Source of the DNA: Oscillospiraceae bacterium | Lineage (GTDB): Bacteria; Bacillota; Clostridia; Oscillospirales; Ruminococcaceae | Assembly: GCA_009777635.1 (NCBI GenBank) | Contig: WRLK01000002.1 | Coordinates: forward strand, 44,610-108,609 | DNA: 64,000 nt | Reading direction: 5' to 3' | Part shown: positions 26,535-34,417 of the stretch, one piece after another | How the letters are laid out: every line of letters starts with the position of its first letter | How positions within the stretch are numbered: position 1 is the stretch's first letter | The notes under the pieces: model-generated | What the model was told of the DNA's origin: nothing | Database searches by the model: none | The model's input: only the letters and a program-made list of their open reading frames with translations | Translations under genes and position numbers: made by a program

Positions 26535-27806
26535 CTATGCATACAAGTCGAACAGATAACCCGATATATTGTTGTAGGCGCCGCTCATATAATACCCGAA
26601 GCCGTTCATGCTCTGATGGAAATTGAACGGATTGCTTTGAGGCTGCGGCATAGCTTCAATAAAATTGTTGTTATTAAGGTACATCGGCGTGTTCCACTCG
26701 GCGTTTCTTGCGATTTGCGAGAGCCTGCCGGTAAAACCGTAATTCCCTCCGTTTATGGAGCCTGTGAAAAACCGCTCCATATCCCCGTTTTCGGCGGCGG
26801 CGCTAAACCTTGCCTCGTTAATCTCCAGTCTGCCGTCCGCGTTTTGGCTGATTCCAAGCCGCTCAAGTGACGACCCGTATGTCCTTAGCACTCCCGTCAA
26901 ATCATTCGTGAGCCGATTGGATCCGGCCGCGGAATCCAATAGGTCGTTGTAGACGCTGACCATATCCCTCACGGCGTTTTGCGCAAACCCCGTATCGCGC
27001 GCGGCGGAAATCATAACGTCGCTAGTCGTCGCTTCATTAAGCGTTACCTGTACGCCGTTTCCAAGGTCTATTCGGTTTGACCCCGACGACTGCGCGGCGC
27101 CTCCGTTGATCCTGTAGATTGCGTCCTGCGCTTCGCGCGTTACCGTGTCGATTCCCGTGGCGGAGGCAAGCGAGCCTTCCACGTCGCGGATCGTAAACGA
27201 GTTGTTGCCGCCGGTTTCACTCGCCCCGACAGACAGCGTGCTCGTACCTTCCTCCGAATCGCGCTCGACTGTTGCCGTCACGCCGATATTCCTGCTGTTG
27301 ATGGCGTCCGCCATCCTTTGCTGGACGTCAAGGTTCGTATCGCCCGCGTTCACTGAAACTGAAAACTGGTAGCTTCTCCCTCCGGTTTCAATCTCAAACT
27401 GCCGCGTTCCCGACGAAACATAAGCGTCGTCAGCCCGCATGGCTGTGCCTTCGTTTTGCTGCGCCTCGGCAATCTGCGTTACTGAAATCGACGTGTCCCG
27501 CTGCAGACGGTTGGAAGAGTCGCTCTCGACTGCTACGGCCTGCTCGTTGGACGAAACCGACTGCATCCTGTTGAATGTGGACATGTTTAACAAGCTTCCG
27601 AGAGAATCGAGCATAATCCGCGCGTTTTCCCGGATACCCGCCACATATTGTGCGGCGTCCCTGTTAATAAAATTGTTACCGGCTCCGGCTTGAGGCGCCG
27701 TAGGCGCTTCCGTCTGCGAGCGGCTATTGTTCGTCGCCGAATACTGGTATTTGTAAAAACTGTTTACCCTGTCTAAATAATTTGACGCTGACGCGCCGTA
27801 AATCAT
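26535..27806 (-). CDS. FliD-like flagellar protein with hook IN motif
   Basis: 423 residues. The middle part (about 90-300) is like FliD/HAP2: 'TSISVTQIAEAQQNEG' and a flagellin hook IN motif, 'QFSVSVNAGDTNLDVQQRMADAIN'. The C-terminal part has the 'DMVSVYNDLLD' helix and 'ERLGISQNADGRLEINEARFSAA' typical of FliD. The usual FliD N-terminus with a GLASGMD-type sequence is missing; instead it starts MIYGASASNYLDRVNSFY, and the tail is Asn/Tyr-rich. The ATG at 27806 follows AAAGGGGGTG. It lies 46 bases downstream of flagellin and is probably co-transcribed. Filament cap or cap-like role is inferred; annotated pipelines may call it hypothetical. Confidence 0.72.
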   Translation of the reverse strand: MIYGASASNYLDRVNSFYKYQYSATNNSRSQTEAPTAPQAGAGNNFINRDAAQYVAGIRENARIMLDSLGSLLNMSTFNRMQSVSSNEQAVAVESDSSNRLQRDTSISVTQIAEAQQNEGTAMRADDAYVSSGTRQFEIETGGRSYQFSVSVNAGDTNLDVQQRMADAINSRNIGVTATVERDSEEGTSTLSVGASETGGNNSFTIRDVEGSLASATGIDTVTREAQDAIYRINGGAAQSSGSNRIDLGNGVQVTLNEATTSDVMISAARDTGFAQNAVRDMVSVYNDLLDSAAGSNRLTNDLTGVLRTYGSSLERLGISQNADGRLEINEARFSAAAENGDMERFFTGSINGGNYGFTGRLSQIARNAEWNTPMYLNNNNFIEAMPQPQSNPFNFHQSMNGFGYYMSGAYNNISGYLFDLYA

Positions 27807-27852
27807 TACAACCGCACCCCCTTTCAAGCGTGGCAAAGCGTATATCTAAAAT

Positions 27853-28680
27853 CTACCGCACTAAAAGGGCCATCGCGTTTTGGCGCATCAGATTCATGCT
27901 CTGCGCCTGAACCGCGTTTGACGACTCCGACAAAATATGTCTCGTGCTCTGGTTCATCGCTTCCCTGGCCATATCCAAATCGCGGATCGTGGCTTCGGAC
28001 GCCGTCGTATTGAATCTTGCGGCCTCAAGGTTGCTGATGGTCGATTCAAGGCGGTTTTGCGTAGCGCCTAAATCCCCGCGCGTGGAGGAGACAATCTCGC
28101 TTGCCGCGTCAATCGCCTCAAGCGCGGCGTTTGCGCCGGCGGCGGTGCTGATGTCGAGGTCTGAAAGCCCCAGCGCGTCGGCGCCCATATCGCCGATTGC
28201 GACCTGCATGCGCTGGTCTGCGCCGCCCTGCGCGCCTATCTGTAGCGTCAGGCCGTCGCTTTGCGTTCCGTCGAGAAGATTAATCCCGTTGTAATTTGTT
28301 GATTCCGCAATGCCGCTGATGGACTCTCTAAGCTCACCAAACTCCCTGTTTAGCATTGCCCTGTCCGTGTCGCTCATCGTGCCGTTCGAAGCCTGAACCG
28401 CAAGTTCCCTCATGCGTGTCAGGGCGTCCTGCGTGCCACTTAATCCGCCTTCCGCGGTTTGTATGAGCGATACGCCGTTTTGCGCGTTTTGCGAAGCTCT
28501 TTCAAGCCCGCCCGTCAGGCTGCGCATCCCCTCGGATATTGCAAGACCGGCCGCGTCATCCGCCGCGGAATTGATTCTGTATCCCGAGGAAAGCCTTTCC
28601 AGCCCGTTTGCCACACTCGTTTGGTTCGCCGAAAGGTTGCGGTACGAGTTTACGGCAGCCAGATTGTTGTTGACATTCAT
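27853..28680 (-). CDS. Flagellin
   Basis: Flagellar filament subunit, 275 residues, a short form made almost only of the conserved D0/D1 helices. N-terminal signature 'LSSGYRINSAADDAAGLAISEGMRS' and C-terminal 'SEATIRDLDMAREAMNQSTRHILSESSNAVQAQSMNLMRQNAMALLVR' are clear; the variable middle is only about 50 residues. Strong AAGGAGGT ribosome site. Upstream lies a perfect sigma-A consensus promoter rather than an evident sigma-D site, and the ribosome site is inside a CsrA-like sequence. Fli/flh assembly genes are not in the window. Confidence 0.95.
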   Translation of the reverse strand: MNVNNNLAAVNSYRNLSANQTSVANGLERLSSGYRINSAADDAAGLAISEGMRSLTGGLERASQNAQNGVSLIQTAEGGLSGTQDALTRMRELAVQASNGTMSDTDRAMLNREFGELRESISGIAESTNYNGINLLDGTQSDGLTLQIGAQGGADQRMQVAIGDMGADALGLSDLDISTAAGANAALEAIDAASEIVSSTRGDLGATQNRLESTISNLEAARFNTTASEATIRDLDMAREAMNQSTRHILSESSNAVQAQSMNLMRQNAMALLVR

Positions 28681-28688
28681 ACGCTTCT

Positions 28689-28700
28689 ACCTCCTTGTAA
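28689..28700 (-). promoter_or_regulatory. CsrA-like binding site over the flagellin ribosome site
   Basis: TTACAAGGAGGT matches the CsrA consensus RUACARGGAUGU at 10 of 12 positions and contains the Shine-Dalgarno itself. A second GGA (CATTGGAGCAG) lies about 20 bases upstream. In B. subtilis CsrA represses flagellin translation through two such sites. No csrA or fliW is in this window. Confidence 0.5.
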
Positions 28701-28745
28701 AAAAAACCATCTACTGCTCCAATGTGATACAATACTGCCATTATT

Positions 28746-28774
28746 ATTATATTATTTATTTTTTTATGTGTCAA
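28746..28774 (-). promoter_or_regulatory. Perfect-consensus promoter of flagellin
   Basis: TTGACA (28774-28769), 17-bp spacer, TATAAT (28751-28746) on the minus strand: exact housekeeping consensus. The leader is about 60 bases. Confidence 0.85.
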
Positions 28775-28831
28775 CGGTTTTTCGTTAAGATTCCACAAAA
28801 ATATTCATAAAAATTCTATTGCTATATTGTA

Positions 28832-30082
28832 TTATCTGTCCGGTATGACTCCAGCTTTTTCAAATCCGTCGAGCAGCGCGTTCATGTCGGGCTTGACTAA
28901 TATCGGAGACCCCGCCGCCTTCTCGCCGCCTTTAATGTCTTTAAGGCCGTTGCCCGTCACGATCGAGACCACGGACGCGTCTTTCGGTATCAGCCCGTTT
29001 CCGCGAGCTTTTATAACGCCCGCCGTACCTGCGGCGCCCGCCGGCTCCGCGAAAACGCCGGTGGTTTTGCCCATGAGCGCTATGGCGTCAAGAATTTCCC
29101 GGTCGCTTACGTTGACGGTTATGCCATTCGACTGCCGTATCGCCATGACCGCCTTTAAAAAATTGCGCGGAACGCCCACCGCGATGCTGTCGGCAATCGT
29201 ATTTTCCTCCGTTGGCACAAGCTTGTCGCAGCCGGCTTCCACCGCGTTGTTTATCGGGCTGCAGCCCTCGGCCTGTACGCTAATCAGGCGCGGCAGCTTA
29301 TCCGTAAGTCCCGCCGCGTACAAATCGTAAAAACCCTTCCACACGCCCGCGGCGGTGCATCCGTCGCCTACCGAAACCGCCACATAATCGGGTATTTCCC
29401 AGTTTAGCTGCTCCGCTATCTCAAACGAGACGGTCTTTTTGCCCTCCATGAGAAAAGGGTTGATGGCAGCGTTTCGGTTATACCAGCCCCATCGCTCGAT
29501 TGCTGCGGCGGAAAGCCTGAACGTCTCCTCATAGCTGCCGTCGACGCTTATGACTTTCGCGCCAAACACGAGAAGCTGCGTTACCTTGCCGCGCGGAGCG
29601 CGGCTTGGCACGAAGATGTATGTACCAAAGCCGGTTTTCGCAGCGCTTCCCGCAAGGGACGACGCCGCGTTGCCCGTCGAAGCGCACGCAATCACCGAAG
29701 CGCCCGCTTCCGCAGCCTTTACGACCGCCATAGCCGACGCCCTGTCCTTTAAGCTTGACGTGGGGTTGAATCCGTCGTCCTTGATGTAAAGATTAAAAAG
29801 CCCGGTTTCTTCGCCCAGCCTTTCGGCCTTGTAAAGCGGGGAATTCCCGACGCGCAGCCCGCCTGTCACATCGGTTTCGTCCGACACCGGCAAAAACGCG
29901 CGGTAACGCCACATCGTCCTGTCGCGGCTTTCCTCCAGCGTCTTTCTGCCGATACTTTTCTTAATCGCGTCGTAATCATATTTTATGTCGAGTATGCCGC
30001 CGCAGGAGGCGCACGTTGTGATGTGAGGCGTGGCGTCGGCCTGTTTTTTACAGCTTGTGCATTCGGCGCAGTATTTTTGCAT
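28832..30082 (-). CDS. thrC: Threonine synthase
   Basis: PLP enzyme converting O-phosphohomoserine to threonine. 416 residues. An N-terminal zinc-ribbon-like region (Cys5, Cys8, Cys24, Cys27) precedes the fold-type II core with the Schiff-base Lys112 in NPTSSLKDRASA and the 'CASTGNAASSLAG' phosphate region. 'SVGDGCTAAGVWKGF' is the second glycine-rich cofactor loop. Ribosome site is GAAAGGGAATC. Homoserine dehydrogenase and kinase genes are not adjacent. Other fold II enzymes (threonine dehydratase) are less likely because of the ribbon and the 'FNPTSSLKDR' motif. Confidence 0.9.
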   Translation of the reverse strand: MQKYCAECTSCKKQADATPHITTCASCGGILDIKYDYDAIKKSIGRKTLEESRDRTMWRYRAFLPVSDETDVTGGLRVGNSPLYKAERLGEETGLFNLYIKDDGFNPTSSLKDRASAMAVVKAAEAGASVIACASTGNAASSLAGSAAKTGFGTYIFVPSRAPRGKVTQLLVFGAKVISVDGSYEETFRLSAAAIERWGWYNRNAAINPFLMEGKKTVSFEIAEQLNWEIPDYVAVSVGDGCTAAGVWKGFYDLYAAGLTDKLPRLISVQAEGCSPINNAVEAGCDKLVPTEENTIADSIAVGVPRNFLKAVMAIRQSNGITVNVSDREILDAIALMGKTTGVFAEPAGAAGTAGVIKARGNGLIPKDASVVSIVTGNGLKDIKGGEKAAGSPILVKPDMNALLDGFEKAGVIPDR

Positions 30083-30189
30083 GGCGGTGATTCCCTTTCG
30101 TAACTTGTGATAAGAATGCGCGGCGGCTACGGATGACGTTTATACGGCTATCCATGAAAGCCCTGCTTGCGCGTCATAATTTATAATGC

Positions 30190-30756
30190 CTATACTCCCG
30201 TGTTATGGGGATCCTGTGTTGTTGTGTTAGAGACATACTTGTAATTCTCACCGTTTATCTCAATAACAACGCTGCCTTGTGCGATTAACTCGTCTACAGG
30301 ATTTAGCATGTCATAATGGATGGTAAGCAGAGTACCGTTTTGCTCTGCGCTTGTTACTTGTGTGTAAGCGGCGCTGCCTATCCCATAAAACTCATAGGCT
30401 TCCTTTTCCGGCCTGTAATCGCTCCCTGAGCGCAAAAAATCTATACTAACATCAAAATGGCTTTGTACCATTGCTTCAACATCTTCCTGCGGCATGTACA
30501 TGGCATTTTCCCATTCCGCTGAGGATGTACCGCCGTTATGAAGAAAATAAAGCGCATAATAGGTGGGGAAAAAATCCGGCATTAACTCCTCGGCGTCACT
30601 CCATGTGTATGCCAAAATAGTGCCGTATAGTAAATATTTGTCGTTTAAAGTATTGTATTCTTCTTGTGGAATGACAGCGCTTTTTTCGGATGTGCCACAG
30701 GCAGTCAGCGTAATCAAAATAACCATTGTCATGAATGTGCTTAATACGCGTTTCAA
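30190..30756 (-). CDS. Small lipoprotein of unknown function
   Basis: 188 residues if the TTG at 30756 is the start, which follows AGAAGG at 7-base spacing and gives a clean lipoprotein signal (MKRVLSTFMTMVILITLTAC, lipobox LTAC). A longer frame upstream would add 19 residues with no ribosome site. The mature protein has no motif I recognise; it is acidic and ends with a small beta-rich part ('ELIAQGSVVIEINGENYKYVSNTT'). Function unknown. Confidence 0.65.
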   Translation of the reverse strand: MKRVLSTFMTMVILITLTACGTSEKSAVIPQEEYNTLNDKYLLYGTILAYTWSDAEELMPDFFPTYYALYFLHNGGTSSAEWENAMYMPQEDVEAMVQSHFDVSIDFLRSGSDYRPEKEAYEFYGIGSAAYTQVTSAEQNGTLLTIHYDMLNPVDELIAQGSVVIEINGENYKYVSNTTTQDPHNTGV

Positions 30757-30855
30757 AGTCAAGCCTTCTTTATTGTAAATTATCAGCGTCCATTTCATCC
30801 CATAAAGCCGCACCGTTTAGCCGCTTTGCGCAAAATACGCGGACGTCGGCGCCGG

Positions 30856-32325
30856 CTATAAAACCCCCGCGCCGTCGTTGAATTCCTCAATCAGCTTGTC
30901 GACCGCGTCCGCTTGTCTGTGCACGGCGCCCCATGTCCCGTCAAAATCGTACCACAAGGCGTTTAACTCGTCGGCTGTCCTGCCCTGCTGCTCCACCCAT
31001 GTGTAGTATTTGAGGTTGTGGATACGCTTTTTGCCGTAGTATGTGAGCTCCTCCATGTTGCCGGTGCCGACGCCCAGCATGTGAAGCGCGTAGTCGTGCG
31101 CCGCTTTCATCGCGGTGTATCCGCCCTCCTGCTCCGCGAGCTCCGCGATGCGCGACCCGTACATCGAAGCGGAATCCGTAAGAATCGTAGCGATTACATC
31201 GTCGCTTGTCATCTCGTAATATTTCGCCGTCTTAATGGCGCAGAGAACGTTCGCGACGCCGGAGATTCCAAGCAGGCCAAGGCTTCCGACCACTTCGGGA
31301 TCGACCTTCAGCTCGTCGATCATGTATCTTTGCCCCGCGGGCTCGTGAAACATCCGTATCAGATGCTGGCTGTCGTCGTCGTTTATCGCGACTACTATAT
31401 CGGTGTTTTTCACGTTGTGGACCCACGGCACATGTTTGTCGCCGATGCCCTCTATCCTGTGCTCGCCGAAGCCGTTGTTTAATAGCGTGGAGCATTGCAG
31501 CGCCTCGCCGACGACCTGTTTTATATGCGGGTACTTCTCTTTTAAGAAATCTCCGCAGCCCGTGGAGCCGCCCGAGCCCGACAGCGTACACACGGCGGCA
31601 AGCTTTCCGTTTTTGCCCTTGATGCTCTCAAAGGCTTCCGCGATCGCGCTTCCCGTGACATGGTAATGCCACAGGTGGTTGCCCATTTCCTCAAACTGGT
31701 TAAAGATCATTACGTCTTTCCTGGTATTTCTAAGCTCCCATGTCTTGTCGAATATTTCCTTGACGTCGCTCTCGCTGCCGGGAGTCGCGATGATTTCCCC
31801 CGCGATGCTCTCAAGCCATTCAAACCGCTCCCGGCTCATGCCCTCCGGCAAAATCGCGACGGAATCGACCGACAAAAGCTTTGAGTTGAACGCGCCGCCC
31901 CTGCAATAGTTGCCGGTAGACGGCCACACCGCCTTGTGGTATGTCGCGTCAAACTGGCCTGTGACAAGCTTCGGTATCAGGCATCCGAAAGACGCGCCGA
32001 CCTTGTGGCAGCCCGTCGGGAACCATTTGCCGGTCATGCAGATAATCCTTGCGTCCACGCCTGTAAGCGCCTTCGGAAGCTCGATGAAGTTCGGCAGGCC
32101 GAAAAGCCCTCCTTTTTCTTTAGGCTCGTTTTTCCATGTGACCCTGAACAGGTTTACAGGGTCGACGTCCCAAAGGCCGGTGGCTAAAAGGCGTTCCTTG
32201 ATCGCTTCAGGAATCGTCTGCGGGTTTTGAAGCTGCTTGATCGTTGGAATAATTACGCCGCACTCCCGCGCCTTTTTCATATTCTTTTGGAGAACTTCGC
32301 GATTTACGGTTAAATTGATGCCCAT
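30856..32325 (-). CDS. PLP-dependent enzyme, cysteine-synthase-like (fold type II)
   Basis: 489 residues. A cofactor lysine is expected at Lys108 in 'FPTGCHKVGASFG', and 'CTLSGSGGSTGCGDFLK' is the phosphate-binding glycine loop. The region 'AVWPSTGNYCRGGAFNSKLL' is the asparagine loop of fold type II enzymes. It is longer than cysteine synthase (about 310) and belongs to a group usually named only 'pyridoxal-5-phosphate-dependent protein subunit beta'. Reaction unknown; a beta-elimination or substitution on an amino acid is the natural guess. The ATG at 32325 follows AAAGGATG. It lies 35 bases after a RidA-like gene; RidA proteins remove reactive enamines made by such enzymes. Confidence 0.8.
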   Translation of the reverse strand: MGINLTVNREVLQKNMKKARECGVIIPTIKQLQNPQTIPEAIKERLLATGLWDVDPVNLFRVTWKNEPKEKGGLFGLPNFIELPKALTGVDARIICMTGKWFPTGCHKVGASFGCLIPKLVTGQFDATYHKAVWPSTGNYCRGGAFNSKLLSVDSVAILPEGMSRERFEWLESIAGEIIATPGSESDVKEIFDKTWELRNTRKDVMIFNQFEEMGNHLWHYHVTGSAIAEAFESIKGKNGKLAAVCTLSGSGGSTGCGDFLKEKYPHIKQVVGEALQCSTLLNNGFGEHRIEGIGDKHVPWVHNVKNTDIVVAINDDDSQHLIRMFHEPAGQRYMIDELKVDPEVVGSLGLLGISGVANVLCAIKTAKYYEMTSDDVIATILTDSASMYGSRIAELAEQEGGYTAMKAAHDYALHMLGVGTGNMEELTYYGKKRIHNLKYYTWVEQQGRTADELNALWYDFDGTWGAVHRQADAVDKLIEEFNDGAGVL

Positions 32326-32360
32326 TTTAACATAACATCCTTTACTGGTTATATGATCTC

Positions 32361-33380
32361 TTAATCTATTTCTATTGCGCAGTATGCGGTGGCGTGCAAC
32401 TCGAACAGGAATTCCTCGCGGGCGTTGTCGTAGATCGCGTAAGAGGAGCAAAAATCCTCTATCCCCATGTCCTTGACGATTTTTGTGTACAGCAGGTAAT
32501 CCTCTTTCCGCTTGAAGAAGCACGTCGCCTCAAGGACGTCTGCGTATGTCATACCGGCCTGTTCCAAAAGCAGCCTTACGTTTTCAAGCGTCCGGCGGAT
32601 TTGGCGTTCGGTGTCTTCTAGTGAATCTGTTTTCTTTATCTTGGATTTACCGTCGATCAAGAGCTCGCGGCAGTCCTCGTCCTCGAAAAGCTGCCCGTAG
32701 GAGGACGTTCGCCTGTAATGAATCTGTGAGTTGTGATTTAAATTCGGCTTGCCTGAATTTGATTTCATGCATACGATATCGCTGCAAACCTTGTAATCGC
32801 GAAAATCATCGGCGTCTTTTTCAATGCGCGCCCTGTTAACCTCGGATATTGAAATACCGCTTCTCACGATATCCTGAATCGCAAATCCGTTTTGCAGGAT
32901 TTGCTCGTTTGTTGTTTTCCATACCTTAAACTCGTCTGCGTTCTTATGCATAAGGCGCAGCAGCCGTATATTCTGGATGTAAAGGTATGTTACAAGCCTT
33001 GTTTTAAGGCGTGTCCCAAAGGCTTTGCCGTCGCTGCCGCAAAGGTAATCGGCTGAAACGGTATCGTTTTTTATGCCTATCGTGTAAAACGCGATCGAAA
33101 CCATACAGGTTTTCGTAACCGACGCAGCTTCCTCGTATGTGTTCGGCGGCGGGTTAAGTCCCCCGTCCATAAATATTTTTTCGCGAAGCTCCAAGTAAAA
33201 ATCCATATACTCCGCGCTGCCCACCGCCTTTTCGCTGATGATGAACAGCTTTTTCTCCGCGATATAATCAAGGGCCGCGCCAATCTGTTCCCTGATTTCA
33301 AGAAGCGTCCACGATTGTTTTAAATCAAGAGTTATGTATACTTTGTCATATGATTTCAGCGGCAAAGTTTTGATATTCAT
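32361..33380 (-). CDS. Two-part protein with C-terminal RidA-like domain
   Basis: 339 residues. The last about 110 residues resemble RidA/YjgF: 'RRTLENVRLLLEQAGMTYADVLEATCFFKRKEDY...' and the final strand 'FLFELHATAYCAIE' with the Glu typical of the family. The first about 220 residues are less clear and may be a second, diverged RidA-like half, as in chorismatase-type (FkbO/Hyg5) proteins. Strong AAAGGGAGGCGG ribosome site. First gene of a two-gene unit with the PLP enzyme. Likely clears an enamine/imine intermediate or acts on a chorismate-like acid; neither is shown. Confidence 0.6.
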   Translation of the reverse strand: MNIKTLPLKSYDKVYITLDLKQSWTLLEIREQIGAALDYIAEKKLFIISEKAVGSAEYMDFYLELREKIFMDGGLNPPPNTYEEAASVTKTCMVSIAFYTIGIKNDTVSADYLCGSDGKAFGTRLKTRLVTYLYIQNIRLLRLMHKNADEFKVWKTTNEQILQNGFAIQDIVRSGISISEVNRARIEKDADDFRDYKVCSDIVCMKSNSGKPNLNHNSQIHYRRTSSYGQLFEDEDCRELLIDGKSKIKKTDSLEDTERQIRRTLENVRLLLEQAGMTYADVLEATCFFKRKEDYLLYTKIVKDMGIEDFCSSYAIYDNAREEFLFELHATAYCAIEID

Positions 33381-33517
33381 TTGTTAAACCGCCTCCCTTT
33401 CATGGTTATTCCGGCCTGCTTCCTATTAAACTATATTAACAAAGATAAAAATGATTGTCAATTTAATTGATGGGTACTATGCCCTTTCGGGCCGATAAAA
33501 AATAAAGTAAAACAATT

Positions 33518-33535
33518 TATGAATAATATTGCATT
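33518..33535 (+). promoter_or_regulatory. ARG box 1 of the amino-acid ABC importer
   Basis: TATGAATAATATTGCATT matches TNTGNATWWWWATNCANA at 12 of 14 informative positions and overlaps the -35 (33529-33534). Position suggests repression by ArgR/AhrC. Confidence 0.65.
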
Positions 33536-33557
33536 TTGTTCTTCCGTGTAGTATAAT
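33529..33557 (+). promoter_or_regulatory. Promoter of the ABC importer operon
   Basis: TTGCAT at 33529-33534, 17-bp spacer, TATAAT at 33552-33557. Confidence 0.78.
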
Positions 33558-33570
33558 ATCAAACATACAA

Positions 33571-33588
33571 ATTGTATTATTATTCATA
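33571..33588 (-). promoter_or_regulatory. ARG box 2 of the amino-acid ABC importer
   Basis: Read on the minus strand, TATGAATAATAATACAAT matches the ARG consensus at 13 of 14 informative positions. It lies between the -10 and the ribosome site, centre 53 bp from box 1, about five helical turns, so looping by hexameric ArgR is possible. Confidence 0.68.
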
Positions 33589-33606
33589 GATTTGGAGGAA
33601 TTATTC

Positions 33607-34386
33607 ATGAGGAAAATTTTAGCCTTTATTTGTATCTTAGCGCTTGTGTCCGCCGTGTTCGCAGGCTGCGGCGGCGTGCCTAAAGTCGAGATAAACAGCC
33701 TTGACGACCTTGAGGGCAAGACGATCGGCGTGCAGCTCGGGACCACCGGCGATATTTTCGCCGAGGACGTAGAGGGCGCCACGATCGAGCGCTTTAACAA
33801 AGGCCCCGACGCCGTGCTGGCGCTTCGGCAGGGCAAGATTGACGCCGTTATCATCGACGACCAGCCCGCCAAGGTTTTTGTAAGCCAAAACGACGATATT
33901 ATGATCCTTGAGCAGCCTTTCGAGATCGAAAGCTACGCCATCTGCATCTCGAAGGAAAACCCCGGGCTCACGGCGGATTTTAACAGGGCCATCGCGGAGC
34001 TCAAGGCCGAGGGCACGCTTCAGGCGATTCTGGACTACTGGATCGGCGGTCTCGAGGGTTCCGCGCCGTACCAGTCGCCTTCCGGCGTTGTGCGCGACAA
34101 AGGCACGCTCATCATGGCGACGAACGCCGAATTCCCGCCGTATGAATTTATTGAGGGCAATCAGGTCATCGGTATCGACCCGGATTTTGCAAGGGCCATC
34201 TGCGACAAGCTCGGGTATGACCTTCGCATCGACGACATGGAGTTCGCATCTATCATCACGGCTGTCCAGAGCGGCAGGGCCGATTTCGGCGCGGCCGGTA
34301 TGACCGTCACCGAGGAAAGGCTTGAAAACATCGATTTCACCGACAGCTATATCACCGCGACACAGGTCGTAATCATCAGAAAATAA
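33607..34386 (+). CDS. Amino-acid ABC transporter binding lipoprotein, circularly permuted
   Basis: 259 residues. Lipoprotein signal with lipobox VFAGC (Cys21). The mature part is a family-3 (SBP_bac_3) amino-acid-binding protein in swapped order. Residues about 29-112 are the part that normally follows the first hinge ('NSLDDLEGKTIGVQLGTTGD', 'GKIDAVIIDDQPA'); 112-148 are the usual C-terminal helices ('FNRAIAELKAEGTLQAILDYWIG'); a short linker follows; 165-259 is the normal N-terminal lobe ('GTLIMATNAEFPPYEFIEG', 'AAGMTVTEERLENIDFTDSY'). All parts appear complete. ATG at 33607 follows TTGGAGGAA. Flanking ARG boxes suggest arginine or another basic amino acid. Confidence 0.9.
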   Translation: MRKILAFICILALVSAVFAGCGGVPKVEINSLDDLEGKTIGVQLGTTGDIFAEDVEGATIERFNKGPDAVLALRQGKIDAVIIDDQPAKVFVSQNDDIMILEQPFEIESYAICISKENPGLTADFNRAIAELKAEGTLQAILDYWIGGLEGSAPYQSPSGVVRDKGTLIMATNAEFPPYEFIEGNQVIGIDPDFARAICDKLGYDLRIDDMEFASIITAVQSGRADFGAAGMTVTEERLENIDFTDSYITATQVVIIRK

Positions 34387-34417
34387 AGAAGCCTAACGCG
34401 GGAAAGGATTCAAAATT

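Noticed and set aside
30856..32523. Longer 555-residue version of the PLP enzyme
   Set aside because: The added 66 residues lie inside the RidA-like gene and are Arg-rich out-of-frame sequence; ATG at 32325 has a ribosome site and the family start.
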